From positions 248,001 through 312,000 of the forward strand of contig NZ_JAABNT010000005.1 of NCBI RefSeq assembly GCF_010667575.1: 64,000 nucleotides of DNA. Reading direction: 5' to 3'. The DNA is from Sulfitobacter sediminilitoris. GTDB taxonomy: Bacteria; Pseudomonadota; Alphaproteobacteria; Rhodobacterales; Rhodobacteraceae. The notes below the pieces were generated by a model. The model did no database searches. It was not told the origin of the DNA and saw only the letters and a list, made by a program, of their open reading frames with translations. This document shows positions 8,264 through 16,377 of the stretch, in pieces (positions within the stretch are counted from its first letter, which is position 1; each line of letters begins with the position of its first letter). Made by a program: the position numbers and the translations under genes.

Positions 8264-8944
8264 ATGAAGGAAGGTCCGGATATATCCCGCATCGCGGCAC
8301 TGATCGGTGATCCGGCACGCGCCAATATTCTGACCGCGCTGATGAGCGGGAAAGCTCTGACGGCGACGGAACTGGCGTCAGAAGCCGGAGTGACGGTGCA
8401 GACGGCCAGCGCGCATCTGTCAAAACTTGAGGCGGCTGACATGATCGCCTGCCGAAAATCCGGCAGGCACAAGTATTTCACCTTGGGCGGCGATGACGTG
8501 GGCCATGCGCTGGAGGCGTTGATGGGGTTGGCTGCGGGGGCGGGACACCTGCGGACAAGGACCGGGCCGAAAGACGCAGCCCTGCGCGAGGCGCGGGTGT
8601 GCTACAATCATTTGGCCGGGGCAAAAGGGATCGCGCTGTATCAGGGATTGCTTGCACGCGGGGTCATTCAGGAGCGGGGCGATGATGTCGCGCTGACGGA
8701 CGCGGGCGTGACGTTCCTGCGCACGTTTGGCGTTGACGTCGACGGGTTGCGCAAGGCCAAGACGCCGCTCTGCCGGTCGTGCCTTGATTGGTCGGCGCGA
8801 CAGACCCATCTGGCAGGCAGCGTGGGGCGGGCGCTTTTGGCGCGGATGCAAGAGATCGGCTGGGCCGAACGCGTGGAAGGCACGCGGGTTGTGCAGTTCA
8901 CGAGCAAAGGTGAAGCTGCGTTCCTGGACACATTCGGGGTCTAG
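8264..8944 (+). CDS. ArsR-type winged-helix transcriptional regulator
   Basis: Regulator of 226 residues. Residues ~1-75 form a winged helix: DISRIAALIGDPARANILTAL and LTATELASEAGVTVQTASAH are typical of ArsR/SmtB DNA-binding helices. The remaining ~150 residues form an extra domain that includes CRSCLDWSARQTHLAGSVG, a conserved element of long ArsR proteins in Proteobacteria. No classical metal-binding ELCVC motif is seen in the recognition helix, so it probably does not sense metal in the ArsR manner. It is divergent from the NIPSNAP-ABM operon, its likely target. Its stop codon shares the bases CTAG with the stop of the convergent esterase gene. Confidence 0.85.
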   Translation: MKEGPDISRIAALIGDPARANILTALMSGKALTATELASEAGVTVQTASAHLSKLEAADMIACRKSGRHKYFTLGGDDVGHALEALMGLAAGAGHLRTRTGPKDAALREARVCYNHLAGAKGIALYQGLLARGVIQERGDDVALTDAGVTFLRTFGVDVDGLRKAKTPLCRSCLDWSARQTHLAGSVGRALLARMQEIGWAERVEGTRVVQFTSKGEAAFLDTFGV

Positions 8945-9741
8945 AGCTGTTGCGCGTCCAATAGTTCCGCGATGCCATGCCCCAGCATTTTCACGCTGAA
9001 GGAATGGCCGCCTTCAAACAGGCAGTACTGCAATATTTCACCCTGCGGGTTGCTGCGGTTTCGGCATGTCAGCGGGCCGGTTTTGAAATAATTGGACGCG
9101 CCGAAATCGCCGAACTTTTGATACATTGTCAGTGCGTCTTCGACCTCGCCTTGTTTGGTGTCACCGATTGCGCGGCCCTTAAGCGGGACGGTCTTGTCCT
9201 TGGTGCCGTGAATATGAACAACGCTCGCCGTCGGCGCTTGGCATGTGTCCGGCGGTTTGAGCCAGAACGTCCCGGAGATGGGGATGAAACCCGCAAATTT
9301 GTCAGGGCGGGAACAGGCAAGGTTCCAGACCATCATGCCGCCTGCCGAGAAGCCCGAGGCGATGATGCGGGCAGGGTCGATATGGTGGTTTTCGGTAACA
9401 TCCGCGATCACGGCGTCGAAATAGGCAAATTCGGCTGCGCCGTCGCTGTCAAAGGTCCGGGGGCCGAATGGCAGATCCCAAGAGCCGCCAACGCCCTGTG
9501 CCGCAATCAGGGCAAAGCCAGCATCAGAGAGCATGCGGCGCAGGGACGTGTTGCGCATGACCCCTGCGGCGCTGCCGCGGTAGCCATGTGACCAGATGAG
9601 GGCCGGCACAGATGCCTTTCCGTCCCACCCTTCGGGCATCGCGATGCGAAAGATGCGGTCGCCAACGGGACAGTCCGTATCGGGGCCGCAGGCCAGCGCG
9701 GGCGTGGCGAGGATGAGGAGGAGAGCGACCAGAAAACGCAT
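8941..9741 (-). CDS. Secreted alpha/beta-hydrolase (PHB depolymerase/LpqC-like esterase)
   Basis: Exported esterase of 266 residues. A signal peptide (MRFLVALLLILATPALA, residues 1-17) precedes a mature region with Cys pairs likely to form disulfides. The catalytic triad can be proposed: Ser132 in GFSAGGM, Asp in HGTKDKTVP and His in EGGHSF. The layout matches the polyhydroxybutyrate depolymerase/feruloyl esterase-like family (LpqC, DUF3089-unrelated) that acts on short esters outside the cytoplasm. The gene is single, with its terminus overlapping the ArsR stop codon. The polymer or ester substrate is not known. Confidence 0.82.
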   Translation of the reverse strand: MRFLVALLLILATPALACGPDTDCPVGDRIFRIAMPEGWDGKASVPALIWSHGYRGSAAGVMRNTSLRRMLSDAGFALIAAQGVGGSWDLPFGPRTFDSDGAAEFAYFDAVIADVTENHHIDPARIIASGFSAGGMMVWNLACSRPDKFAGFIPISGTFWLKPPDTCQAPTASVVHIHGTKDKTVPLKGRAIGDTKQGEVEDALTMYQKFGDFGASNYFKTGPLTCRNRSNPQGEILQYCLFEGGHSFSVKMLGHGIAELLDAQQL

Positions 9742-9908
9742 GGCGAGAGGATGGCGCGGAGGTCTGTCCTGGGCAAGTCAAATCGCTGTGGGCGGGGGTG
9801 TATAGTCTCGGACGGGGCCGCCCGGGGCTGCGGGTGGATTTGAATTGTATTTGAAAGATGAAGCAGGGGACGCGTCTGGCAAGGCGGAGGTTGCACGGTC
9901 CGCAATGG
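9742..9908. repeat. Intergenic region carrying copy 1 of a dispersed repeat
   Basis: A 22-nt element at 9842-9863 (GAATTGTATTTGAAAGATGA then AG) recurs with one extra G at 36079-36101. Both copies are preceded by a GC-rich stretch containing CCCGGGGCTG or GGGGCTCTGCCCC. Both lie between genes. The arrangement looks like a family of intergenic repeats; two copies are seen here. Confidence 0.5.
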
Positions 9909-10418
9909 TCACGCGCGATGGTCTTGGAGGAACTGCTGGGCGGTCTTTGCAAGCTCTTCGACTGTTACAGCGGCCAGCACCATCTCGGGCACGACTTGAT
10001 GGACGCCGTTTTGCCTGCCGAGACTCCATGACCTGTAGCGCCGCCAGGGGGTCTGACGATCGCGAAAGGTTGCGGGGTCTTTGAGCTCGAAGCCGAGAAA
10101 CCTGTGCCCTTTGCCAGCTATGAAGGCCCGGACATCCTTGATTTCATCCCAAGTGGCGGGGTCGACGTAATAGCCGGAGATGCCTTTTTCATCCATACGC
10201 AAGGCCACTGGACGGCGGCGGGCCAGAGCGAGGAAGGTAAAGGCGAACCAAGCGAAAAAGAGGAAAACGGCCAGGCCGCCCGCGACCAGCCCGTCAAAGA
10301 TGCCGACCATGATGGGCAAGGCGATCAGGCCCCCCATGAGAGCGGCGAAAGCCCCGTAGACGGTTGCAAGTATGACGCAACGCTTGCCGTTGAGGTGGAC
10401 AAGGACGGGCGCTGGCAT
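9909..10418 (-). CDS. Hypothetical membrane protein with two transmembrane helices
   Basis: A 169-residue protein with two adjacent hydrophobic segments (about residues 14-38 and 42-64) that should form a hairpin in the inner membrane. It is followed by a soluble C-terminal part containing GISGYYVDPATWDEIKDV, reminiscent of the PH-like domains of small STM3941/DUF-type membrane proteins. It lies four bases downstream of the nadE stop on the same strand, so it is probably co-transcribed with nadE, although no functional link is evident. I do not recognise a family with confidence. Confidence 0.72.
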   Translation of the reverse strand: MPAPVLVHLNGKRCVILATVYGAFAALMGGLIALPIMVGIFDGLVAGGLAVFLFFAWFAFTFLALARRRPVALRMDEKGISGYYVDPATWDEIKDVRAFIAGKGHRFLGFELKDPATFRDRQTPWRRYRSWSLGRQNGVHQVVPEMVLAAVTVEELAKTAQQFLQDHRA

Positions 10419-10422
10419 CGCG

Positions 10423-12081
10423 TCAGCTGGGATCGCGCCAGCGGTTCACAATCGGATAACGCCGGTCAAGCCAGAAGGCGCCCTTGGTCAGGCGTGGGCC
10501 CGGCGCGGACTGAAAGCGCTTGTATTCCGAAATGTAGATCAGGTGCTCGACCTTTTTCGCTGTCTCCCGGTCATAGCCCGCCGCGACGCAGTCTGCGATG
10601 GAGCCGTTCTGGTCCACGAGGATTTCAAGCAGCGCGTCGAGTTCGGGATAATCGGGCAGGGAATCGCTGTCTTTCTGATCTTCGCGCAATTCTGCCGTGG
10701 GCGGCTTGGTGATGATGCTTTCAGGGATCATCGTGCCTTTGGGTCCCATCATCCAGTCGCGGTGGTTGGCGTTGCGCCAGCGGCAGGTTTCGAACACGCG
10801 GGTTTTGTACATGTCCTTGATCGGATTGTAGCCGCCCGACATATCGCCGTAGATCGTGGCATAGCCCACGGCGACCTCGGATTTATTGCCGGTGGTCAAA
10901 AGCATTTCGCCGAACTTGTTGCTGAGCGCCATCAGCAGCAGACCACGCAGGCGGGACTGGATGTTTTCTTCGGTGATGTCCGCGTCGCGTCCTTTGAACA
11001 AAGGTGCGAGCGTGTTGGTGATGGCTTGCCGCCCTTCCTTGATCGGGACGTAGTCGTAACGGCAGCCAAGGGCCTTTGCCACGGCTTCTGCATCGTCAAG
11101 CGAGGCCTGCGAGGTATATTCGGACGGGAGCATGACGCAGCGCACATTGTCGGGGCCAAGGGCGTCGGCCGCGATGGTGGCGACAATCGCGCTGTCGATG
11201 CCGCCCGAGAGGCCCAGCAGGACCTTCTTGAAGCCGGTCTTGCCCATGTAGTCGCGCAGGCCCTGCACCATGACGCGATAGTCGCTTTCCCAGGGGTCGG
11301 GTAGATGCGCCAGCGGTTGTTCGGCCACGCGCCACCCGTCCGGCGTCCGTTCGAGGTCTATGTTGTGTATCATCGCGTCGAAGGCGGGCATTTGCATGGC
11401 CAGCTTGCCACCGGGGTTCAGGGCGAAGGATGCGCCGTCAAACACCTGATCGTCCTGACCACCCACCATGTTGAGATAGATCAGCGGCAGACCGGTTTCG
11501 ATCACGCGCGCGACCATTATATTCATCCGTGTGTCCATCTTGCCCCGGTAGTAGGGCGAGCCATTCGGGACCAGCAGGAATTCAGCGCCGGTTTCAGCAA
11601 GCGTTTCTGCCACGTCTGGGTGCCAGGCGTCCTCGCATATGGGCGAGCCGATGCGCGTGTTGCCGACGGCATAGGGACCTCCCAGCGGGCCGCTGTCAAA
11701 GATACGCACCTCGTCGAAGACGGTCTCGTTGGGCAGTTCGTGTTTCAGGGTGCGGCTGGCGATCTTGCCGTTCTTGAGGATGAGGTAGGCGTTGAAAAGC
11801 TCTGCCCCTTCGGCCCATGGTGCACCGATGGCCAGCGCGGGGCCGTCGGCACAATCCTGCGCGAGTTTTTCGAGGTGGGTCATCACGTCCAGCTGGAACG
11901 CGCGTTTCATCACCAGATCCTGCGCGTTGTAGCCGGTGATAAACATTTCAGGCAGGGCGACCAGATCGGCCCCGGCTTTCTTGCCTGCTTCCCATGTGTC
12001 GCGTGCAAGTGCCGCGTTGCCGGCCAGATCGCCGACAGTCGGGTTCAACTGGCCCAGGGTGATGCGGAAACGGTCTGCCAT
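10423..12081 (-). CDS. nadE: Glutamine-dependent NAD+ synthetase
   Basis: Catalyses the last step of NAD+ synthesis: nicotinate adenine dinucleotide + ATP + glutamine to NAD+. The 552-residue protein has the two expected parts. The N-terminal nitrilase-type glutaminase domain carries Glu45 (LPEMFITGY), Lys in LKHELPN and Cys in SPICEDAWHPD. The C-terminal synthetase domain carries the PP-loop LSGGIDSAIVATIAADALG (about residue 294) and the KPPTAELREDQKDSDSLPDY signature. Length and domain order fit bacterial two-domain NadE. It is followed after four bases by a small membrane-protein gene and is divergent from the MORN protein. Confidence 0.97.
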   Translation of the reverse strand: MADRFRITLGQLNPTVGDLAGNAALARDTWEAGKKAGADLVALPEMFITGYNAQDLVMKRAFQLDVMTHLEKLAQDCADGPALAIGAPWAEGAELFNAYLILKNGKIASRTLKHELPNETVFDEVRIFDSGPLGGPYAVGNTRIGSPICEDAWHPDVAETLAETGAEFLLVPNGSPYYRGKMDTRMNIMVARVIETGLPLIYLNMVGGQDDQVFDGASFALNPGGKLAMQMPAFDAMIHNIDLERTPDGWRVAEQPLAHLPDPWESDYRVMVQGLRDYMGKTGFKKVLLGLSGGIDSAIVATIAADALGPDNVRCVMLPSEYTSQASLDDAEAVAKALGCRYDYVPIKEGRQAITNTLAPLFKGRDADITEENIQSRLRGLLLMALSNKFGEMLLTTGNKSEVAVGYATIYGDMSGGYNPIKDMYKTRVFETCRWRNANHRDWMMGPKGTMIPESIITKPPTAELREDQKDSDSLPDYPELDALLEILVDQNGSIADCVAAGYDRETAKKVEHLIYISEYKRFQSAPGPRLTKGAFWLDRRYPIVNRWRDPS

Positions 12082-12284
12082 GTGGGTGGCCTCAATCTGT
12101 AGCGTTGTGAGGGATGTAGCAGATCAGCGCCGAGGGGAAAGGGGCATTGGGGCCGCAGACATTTCGTTTGTGCCATACACCGCGAGGTGAAATGCAGCGT
12201 TTTCAAAAGGCGTTGCCCCCTCTGGCCCCAGTGCTTAGGCTGGCAACGAAGGTTTACAACCACACCAAGGATAGGTTTTCCGGG

Positions 12285-13673
12285 ATGAAATTGCGCATAG
12301 TGCTTTTGTGTCTGACCTTGCTGCCCCTGCCCGTATTGGCGCAGGACGCAGAGGTACTGACCAAGCAATACGATGATGGCGGCATTTACGAGGGCACTTT
12401 CCGCGGTGGTCTGCAGCATGGGCAAGGCACATACAAACTGCCCAATGGCTATGAGTACTCTGGCAACTGGATTGACGGCGAGATCAAGGGGGAGGGTGTC
12501 GCCCGTTTTCCCAACGGATCGGTCTATGAGGGCAATTTCGACAAGGGCAAGCCGGACGGCTTTGGCAAGATCACCTTTGCGGACGGCGGCACCTACGAGG
12601 GTGAGTGGCAGGCCGGGGCCATCATGGGGCAGGGTATCGCACTTTATGCCAACGGCGTGCGCTATGAGGGACAGTTCCGCAATGCCAAGCACCACGGCAA
12701 GGGCGTGATGCAAAGCCCCGGTGGCTATGAATACAAAGGCGACTGGGTTGACGGTGTGAAACAGGGCACCGGAACGATCACCTATCCCGATGGCGCAGCC
12801 TATGAAGGCGAGATCGCAGGGGGCGAGCGCAATGGAACCGGCACGCTGACGATGCCTGACGGGCTCATTTATGTCGGCATGTGGAAGGACGGCCAGATTG
12901 ACGGGACAGGCAAGCTGACCCAGCCAAACGGGGACGTCTATGAAGGCCAGCTTGTCGCCGGGCGCCGCGAGGGCAAGGGAAAGGTCACCTATGAAAACGG
13001 TGATGTCTACGAGGGCGACTTCAAGGACGACCGCCGGGATGGGCAGGGGGCGTTCATCGGCACGGATGGCTATGTATACAACGGTTCGTGGGTGGCCGGT
13101 CAGATCGAGGGGCAGGGGCGCGTCATCTACCCTGACGGGTCTGTTTACGAGGGCAGCTTTCGAAACGATCTGGCCGATGGAGAAGGCAAAATCACCTATC
13201 CAGACGGATCAACCTACGAGGGGCAATGGACAGGTGGCGTTATCGAGGGCAAAGGGCGCGCAACCTATCCCAATGGCGTGGTCTACGAGGGTGATTTCGT
13301 CAATGCGCGCAATGATGGGCAGGGCGTGATGACCTATGCCGACGGGTATCGTTACGAGGGCGGCTGGAAAGATGGTCAGCGCCACGGAACGGGCACCGCC
13401 ACCTATTCTGACGGTACAGTTTATCAGGGCGAATTCCTGAACGGTCAGCGCCACGGCAGCGGCTCCATCGAGATGGCGAGTGGCTTCAAGTATCAAGGCG
13501 AATGGGCTGATGGTGAGATCGAGGGGCAGGGAACCGCGACTTATGCCAATGGCGATGTTTACGAAGGCATGTTTGTGGATGGAAAGCGGCAGGGCGCGGG
13601 GACGATGCGCTATGCGACGGGTGAAGAAGAAAGTGGCGAGTGGGAAAACGGGGCACTGAGCAACGGCGGGTGA
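12285..13673 (+). CDS. Secreted MORN-repeat protein (about 18 repeats)
   Basis: A 462-residue protein made almost wholly of MORN repeats. An in-frame start lies upstream at 12147, but ATG 12285 gives a clear signal peptide (MKLRIVLLCLTLLPLPVLA) and is preferred. I count 18 units of about 23 residues with the pattern Y-x-G-x-[FW]-x(5)-G-x-G-x(3)-x-x-x-G, plus a final degenerate one (ESGEW). MORN repeats build a beta-meander used as a scaffold or for membrane or lipid contact; a periplasmic or outer-envelope location is inferred from the signal. No enzymatic domain is present. It is divergent from nadE and alone in its direction. Confidence 0.88.
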   Translation: MKLRIVLLCLTLLPLPVLAQDAEVLTKQYDDGGIYEGTFRGGLQHGQGTYKLPNGYEYSGNWIDGEIKGEGVARFPNGSVYEGNFDKGKPDGFGKITFADGGTYEGEWQAGAIMGQGIALYANGVRYEGQFRNAKHHGKGVMQSPGGYEYKGDWVDGVKQGTGTITYPDGAAYEGEIAGGERNGTGTLTMPDGLIYVGMWKDGQIDGTGKLTQPNGDVYEGQLVAGRREGKGKVTYENGDVYEGDFKDDRRDGQGAFIGTDGYVYNGSWVAGQIEGQGRVIYPDGSVYEGSFRNDLADGEGKITYPDGSTYEGQWTGGVIEGKGRATYPNGVVYEGDFVNARNDGQGVMTYADGYRYEGGWKDGQRHGTGTATYSDGTVYQGEFLNGQRHGSGSIEMASGFKYQGEWADGEIEGQGTATYANGDVYEGMFVDGKRQGAGTMRYATGEEESGEWENGALSNGG

Positions 13674-14165
13674 TGGCCGACATCCCTTCATCGGCCAAAG
13701 ATCCCGCTTGTCTGATATGCGCGGCACCTCGGAAACGCTGGATGCAAGTTGAGGATGATAGGGGCGAATCGGATATGCTACCAAAGTCCGCAGCGGCTGA
13801 AATCTGGGACGTTCCCGCAGTCGGATCTTTTCCGGACTTCTTGGTTCGAAGGATGGACGGACAAGGGTTAAGGATCAGTTTGCAAGCACGCGAGTGCGCA
13901 TCCTCAAATGTCGATCACTATTGCTGGTGTCCCGCATGAGGTTTGGGCGGGTGATGTGTCGGCATATGCGACAATGACAGAGCATGACGTGATCTGGGCC
14001 GATGAGGGCTGCGTGTTCTGGAGTGTGTTCCGTGCTGCTTCGGGGAAGTTATAGCAATCGCTGCGATCCCCAACAGCCAAGAGCGGGAAAGTCGTTTGCG
14101 CTTTGACAAGCGATCCAATGCCGCTTTGTTTTGGGAACCAGCGCGAATTCTGGACCCGTAAAGTA
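13674..14165. other. Gene-free stretch with a possible short ORF
   Basis: About 490 bp between the MORN gene and the convergent metallo-hydrolase terminator. One short open frame at 13908-14054 (48 residues, beginning MSITIAGVPHEVWAG) has plausible codon use but no clear ribosome site and no recognised relative; it could be the tail of a degraded gene. A second frame starting at 13673 encodes a Cys-containing peptide without resemblance to anything known. Nothing else is supported. Confidence 0.4.
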
Positions 14166-14188
14166 AAAGGGCGGCACTGCCGCCCTTT
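14166..14188 (-). terminator. Rho-independent terminator of the metallo-hydrolase gene
   Basis: A perfect 10-bp stem, AAAGGGCGGC / GCCGCCCTTT, with a 3-nt loop. In the minus-strand transcript it lies 15 nt after the stop codon and is followed by a T-rich tract (TTTTACTTT). Confidence 0.85.
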
Positions 14189-14203
14189 CTGTCGAAACGA
14201 GGA

Positions 14204-15130
14204 TCAGAGCAGCAGCTGATAGCTGTGCGGCACATAGGCGAAGCCGTCGCCTTTTTTCTCGACGTATCCGAAAGCGGGCCATGGCATGTGGTAGCCGACG
14301 AAAGGCACGCCATCAGCCGCCATCATATCCAGCATGCGGCGACGGGTTGCGGCGGCGGCTTCCTTGTCCATGTCGAACTTCACTTCCCAGTCGGGATGGG
14401 CCAGTGACCACACATAATGGTTCGCGAAATCCGCACCAAGCACAAGCTGCTTGCCTTCGCTTTCAATCATGTAACCCATGTGACCCGGTGTATGACCGAA
14501 GGCGGCCATGGATGTGATCCCAGATGCCACGCTGCCGCCATCGCCGAGGAATGTCATCTTTTCCGCCAGTGGCTTGACCTTGGCATCGAAATTCTCGTTT
14601 CCGGCCTGCGACCAGTGATCAAACTCTGCCTGCCCGGTCACGTAGCGTGCGTTGGGGAAAGTCGGCGCATCGCCCTGCATCAGGCCGCCGATGTGATCGC
14701 CGTGCATGTGCGTCAGGACCACGATATCGACCTGATCGGCGCTGTAGCCTGCGGCCTGAAGGGCGGCCAGCGTGCCGTCGGGGGACAGGCCGGTGTCGAA
14801 TAGAACCAGCTCGTTGCCGGTGTTCACGACCGTGGGTGTGAAAAAGAACTGTGCCGCATCGATGGGCAGATGAGCGGCGGCAGACACTTCGTTAAAGGTC
14901 TCGGCGTCGACGTTCATTCCGAAGATGCTTTGTGGTTCCGGACGTGTTGCTGTGCCGGCAAGGATCGTTGTGACGTCAAAACCGCCCAGCTTGACGCGCT
15001 GGTAGGGGGCGATGGACATGCCTGCCATGGGGGCGGCGGCGCGGGCGCCACTGGCAAGAGATGCGGCAAGGGGTAGGGCTGCGACACCTGCCAGCGCAGT
15101 GCGACGTGAAATATTCGGCGGGTTGGTCAT
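14204..15130 (-). CDS. Tat-exported metallo-beta-lactamase-fold hydrolase
   Basis: A 308-residue zinc hydrolase of the metallo-beta-lactamase superfamily, similar in layout to exported lactonases or quorum-quenching enzymes. The N-terminus has a twin-arginine signal (ISRRTALAGVAALPLAAS, about 7-24), so the folded, metal-loaded enzyme should be exported to the periplasm. The metal site is complete: HMHGDHIGG (141-149), a His in GHTPGHMGY, an Asp in LGADFANH and the final His in VGYHMPWPAFGYV. Substrate is unknown; the family includes acyl-homoserine lactonases. It has its own terminator and is divergent from a DUF1801 gene. Confidence 0.85.
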   Translation of the reverse strand: MTNPPNISRRTALAGVAALPLAASLASGARAAAPMAGMSIAPYQRVKLGGFDVTTILAGTATRPEPQSIFGMNVDAETFNEVSAAAHLPIDAAQFFFTPTVVNTGNELVLFDTGLSPDGTLAALQAAGYSADQVDIVVLTHMHGDHIGGLMQGDAPTFPNARYVTGQAEFDHWSQAGNENFDAKVKPLAEKMTFLGDGGSVASGITSMAAFGHTPGHMGYMIESEGKQLVLGADFANHYVWSLAHPDWEVKFDMDKEAAAATRRRMLDMMAADGVPFVGYHMPWPAFGYVEKKGDGFAYVPHSYQLLL

Positions 15131-15231
15131 GGATCACTCCTCTATGTTAATTACGACCGTATGGTAGGGTGATGCCCGTACCTTCCAAGGTGTCATGGCA
15201 GAGGGGCGGATCATTTTTTCGTCAGAAGTGG

Positions 15232-15639
15232 ATGGCTGCGTCAGAAGTGGACGACTTCCTCCGAGCGGTTGTGCCCGAAAAGCGGCAACAAGAGGCGATA
15301 ACGCTGGATGCATTCTTTCGCGACGTGACGGGGTTTGAACCACGGTTGTGGTCGGGAAATATGATGGGCTACGGTTATTACGACTATCGCTATGCGTCGG
15401 GGCGGGAGGGGCGATGGTTTGCCACCGGGTTCGCCCCGCGCAAGGCAAAGCTGAGCATCTACATCATGCCCGGATATGCGGATTTCGGGAGCATTCTAGC
15501 ACGGCTGGGAAAACATACGAAGGGCAAGTCGTGCCTGTATCTGAACAAACTAGAGGATGCCGACATGGACGTTCTGGCAGAGCTGGTGCGCGCGGGGCTG
15601 GTGGATTTTGGTAAACGGTGGCCGGTGAAGGGGACGTGA
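15232..15639 (+). CDS. DUF1801 domain protein
   Basis: Cytoplasmic protein of 135 residues from ATG 15232. It has the conserved DUF1801 elements: a short helical N-terminus, GYGYYDYRYASGREGRWF, GFAPRKAKLSIYIMPGY and GKSCLYLNKLEDADMDVL. The fold is YdhG-like and the biochemical role is unknown. The frame is open back to 15169, so a GTG or ATG start there is possible, but the shorter form agrees better with family length. The start region contains a 13-nt direct repeat (CGTCAGAAGTGGA twice with a 21-nt period), which repeats the in-frame Ser-Glu-Val-like segment. Confidence 0.8.
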   Translation: MAASEVDDFLRAVVPEKRQQEAITLDAFFRDVTGFEPRLWSGNMMGYGYYDYRYASGREGRWFATGFAPRKAKLSIYIMPGYADFGSILARLGKHTKGKSCLYLNKLEDADMDVLAELVRAGLVDFGKRWPVKGT

Positions 15640-15785
15640 GTTTCACATGACAAGATCAAGTCCGGCGTCGCACTTTGTCCAAAAGTTGGATCAAGTGGCG
15701 GGTATTGATCCGATTGTGTATGGGCAATCCAAGAATATGGTAAACTCGCGCCAATTCCCAACTTTCCGAAAAAGGAACGGACAGA

Positions 15786-16202
15786 ATGATTGCCTACTTC
15801 ACCGTCGGTGCTGATGACATCGCGCGCGCGAGACACTTTTACTCAGCGTTTCTGCCGGCCCTTGGTTACGGGCTGAAGGAGGGTCCTGAGGGCCTTAGCT
15901 ACGCGCTGCCCGTAGAACCGGGCCAACGTCCCGTTCTGCCTGACTTCTATGTCAAACCACCCTTCGATGGCAGTCCGGCCTCGGTTGGGAACGGCGTGAT
16001 GATCGCATTTGAGGCGCGCAGTCAAAAGCAGGTTCGTGAACTTCACGCCGCAGCAGTCGCCGCAGGTGGTTTTGACGAAGGCCAGCCGGGTTTTCGCGCG
16101 TCGTACGGACCTCATTTTTATGTAAGCTACCTGCGCGACCCTCAAGGCAACAAGATCGCATTGTTCTCCAGCGACCCTACCGAGCCCGGCCGAGACGGAT
16201 AG
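15786..16202 (+). CDS. VOC family protein
   Basis: A 138-residue glyoxalase-fold protein. It opens YFTVGADDIARARHFYSAF and ends with YLRDPQGNKIALFS, the usual start and metal-loop end of small bacterial VOC proteins related to lactoylglutathione lyase. The His and Glu ligands cannot be assigned with certainty. A ribosome site AAAGGAACGGACAG lies upstream. It is not clearly linked to neighbours. A hairpin with a 7-bp stem at 16213-16231 follows the stop and may end the transcript. Confidence 0.82.
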   Translation: MIAYFTVGADDIARARHFYSAFLPALGYGLKEGPEGLSYALPVEPGQRPVLPDFYVKPPFDGSPASVGNGVMIAFEARSQKQVRELHAAAVAAGGFDEGQPGFRASYGPHFYVSYLRDPQGNKIALFSSDPTEPGRDG

Positions 16203-16377
16203 CTAGGTTTCGCAGGCGACAAAATCGCCTGGTTTGCAGGCCAGACCCGGCGGCTGCGTGAGCGATGGCTCGTTTGCGAAGCGTGGCCGACTATCTTGGT
16301 TTATGCTGCCCACCATCGCTTTGCTGGACAATTCGCTTGCCCTGTGACACTCCGTCCGAACGACAGGAGAGCACCTT

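Noticed and set aside
8941..8944. Shared CTAG stop of the ArsR and esterase genes as a regulatory overlap
   Set aside because: CTAG reads as a stop on both strands; this simple convergent overlap needs no further explanation.
12360..13620. Possible CRISPR or tandem DNA repeat array
   Set aside because: The 69-bp periodicity is explained by in-frame MORN protein repeats with varied codons; there are no identical repeats with unique spacers.
13908..14054. 48-residue ORF as a real gene
   Set aside because: No ribosome site and no recognised relative; only noted in the intergenic entry.
15221..15254. 13-nt direct repeat CGTCAGAAGTGGA at the DUF1801 start
   Set aside because: A short duplication at the start region without further structure; most likely a local slippage event.
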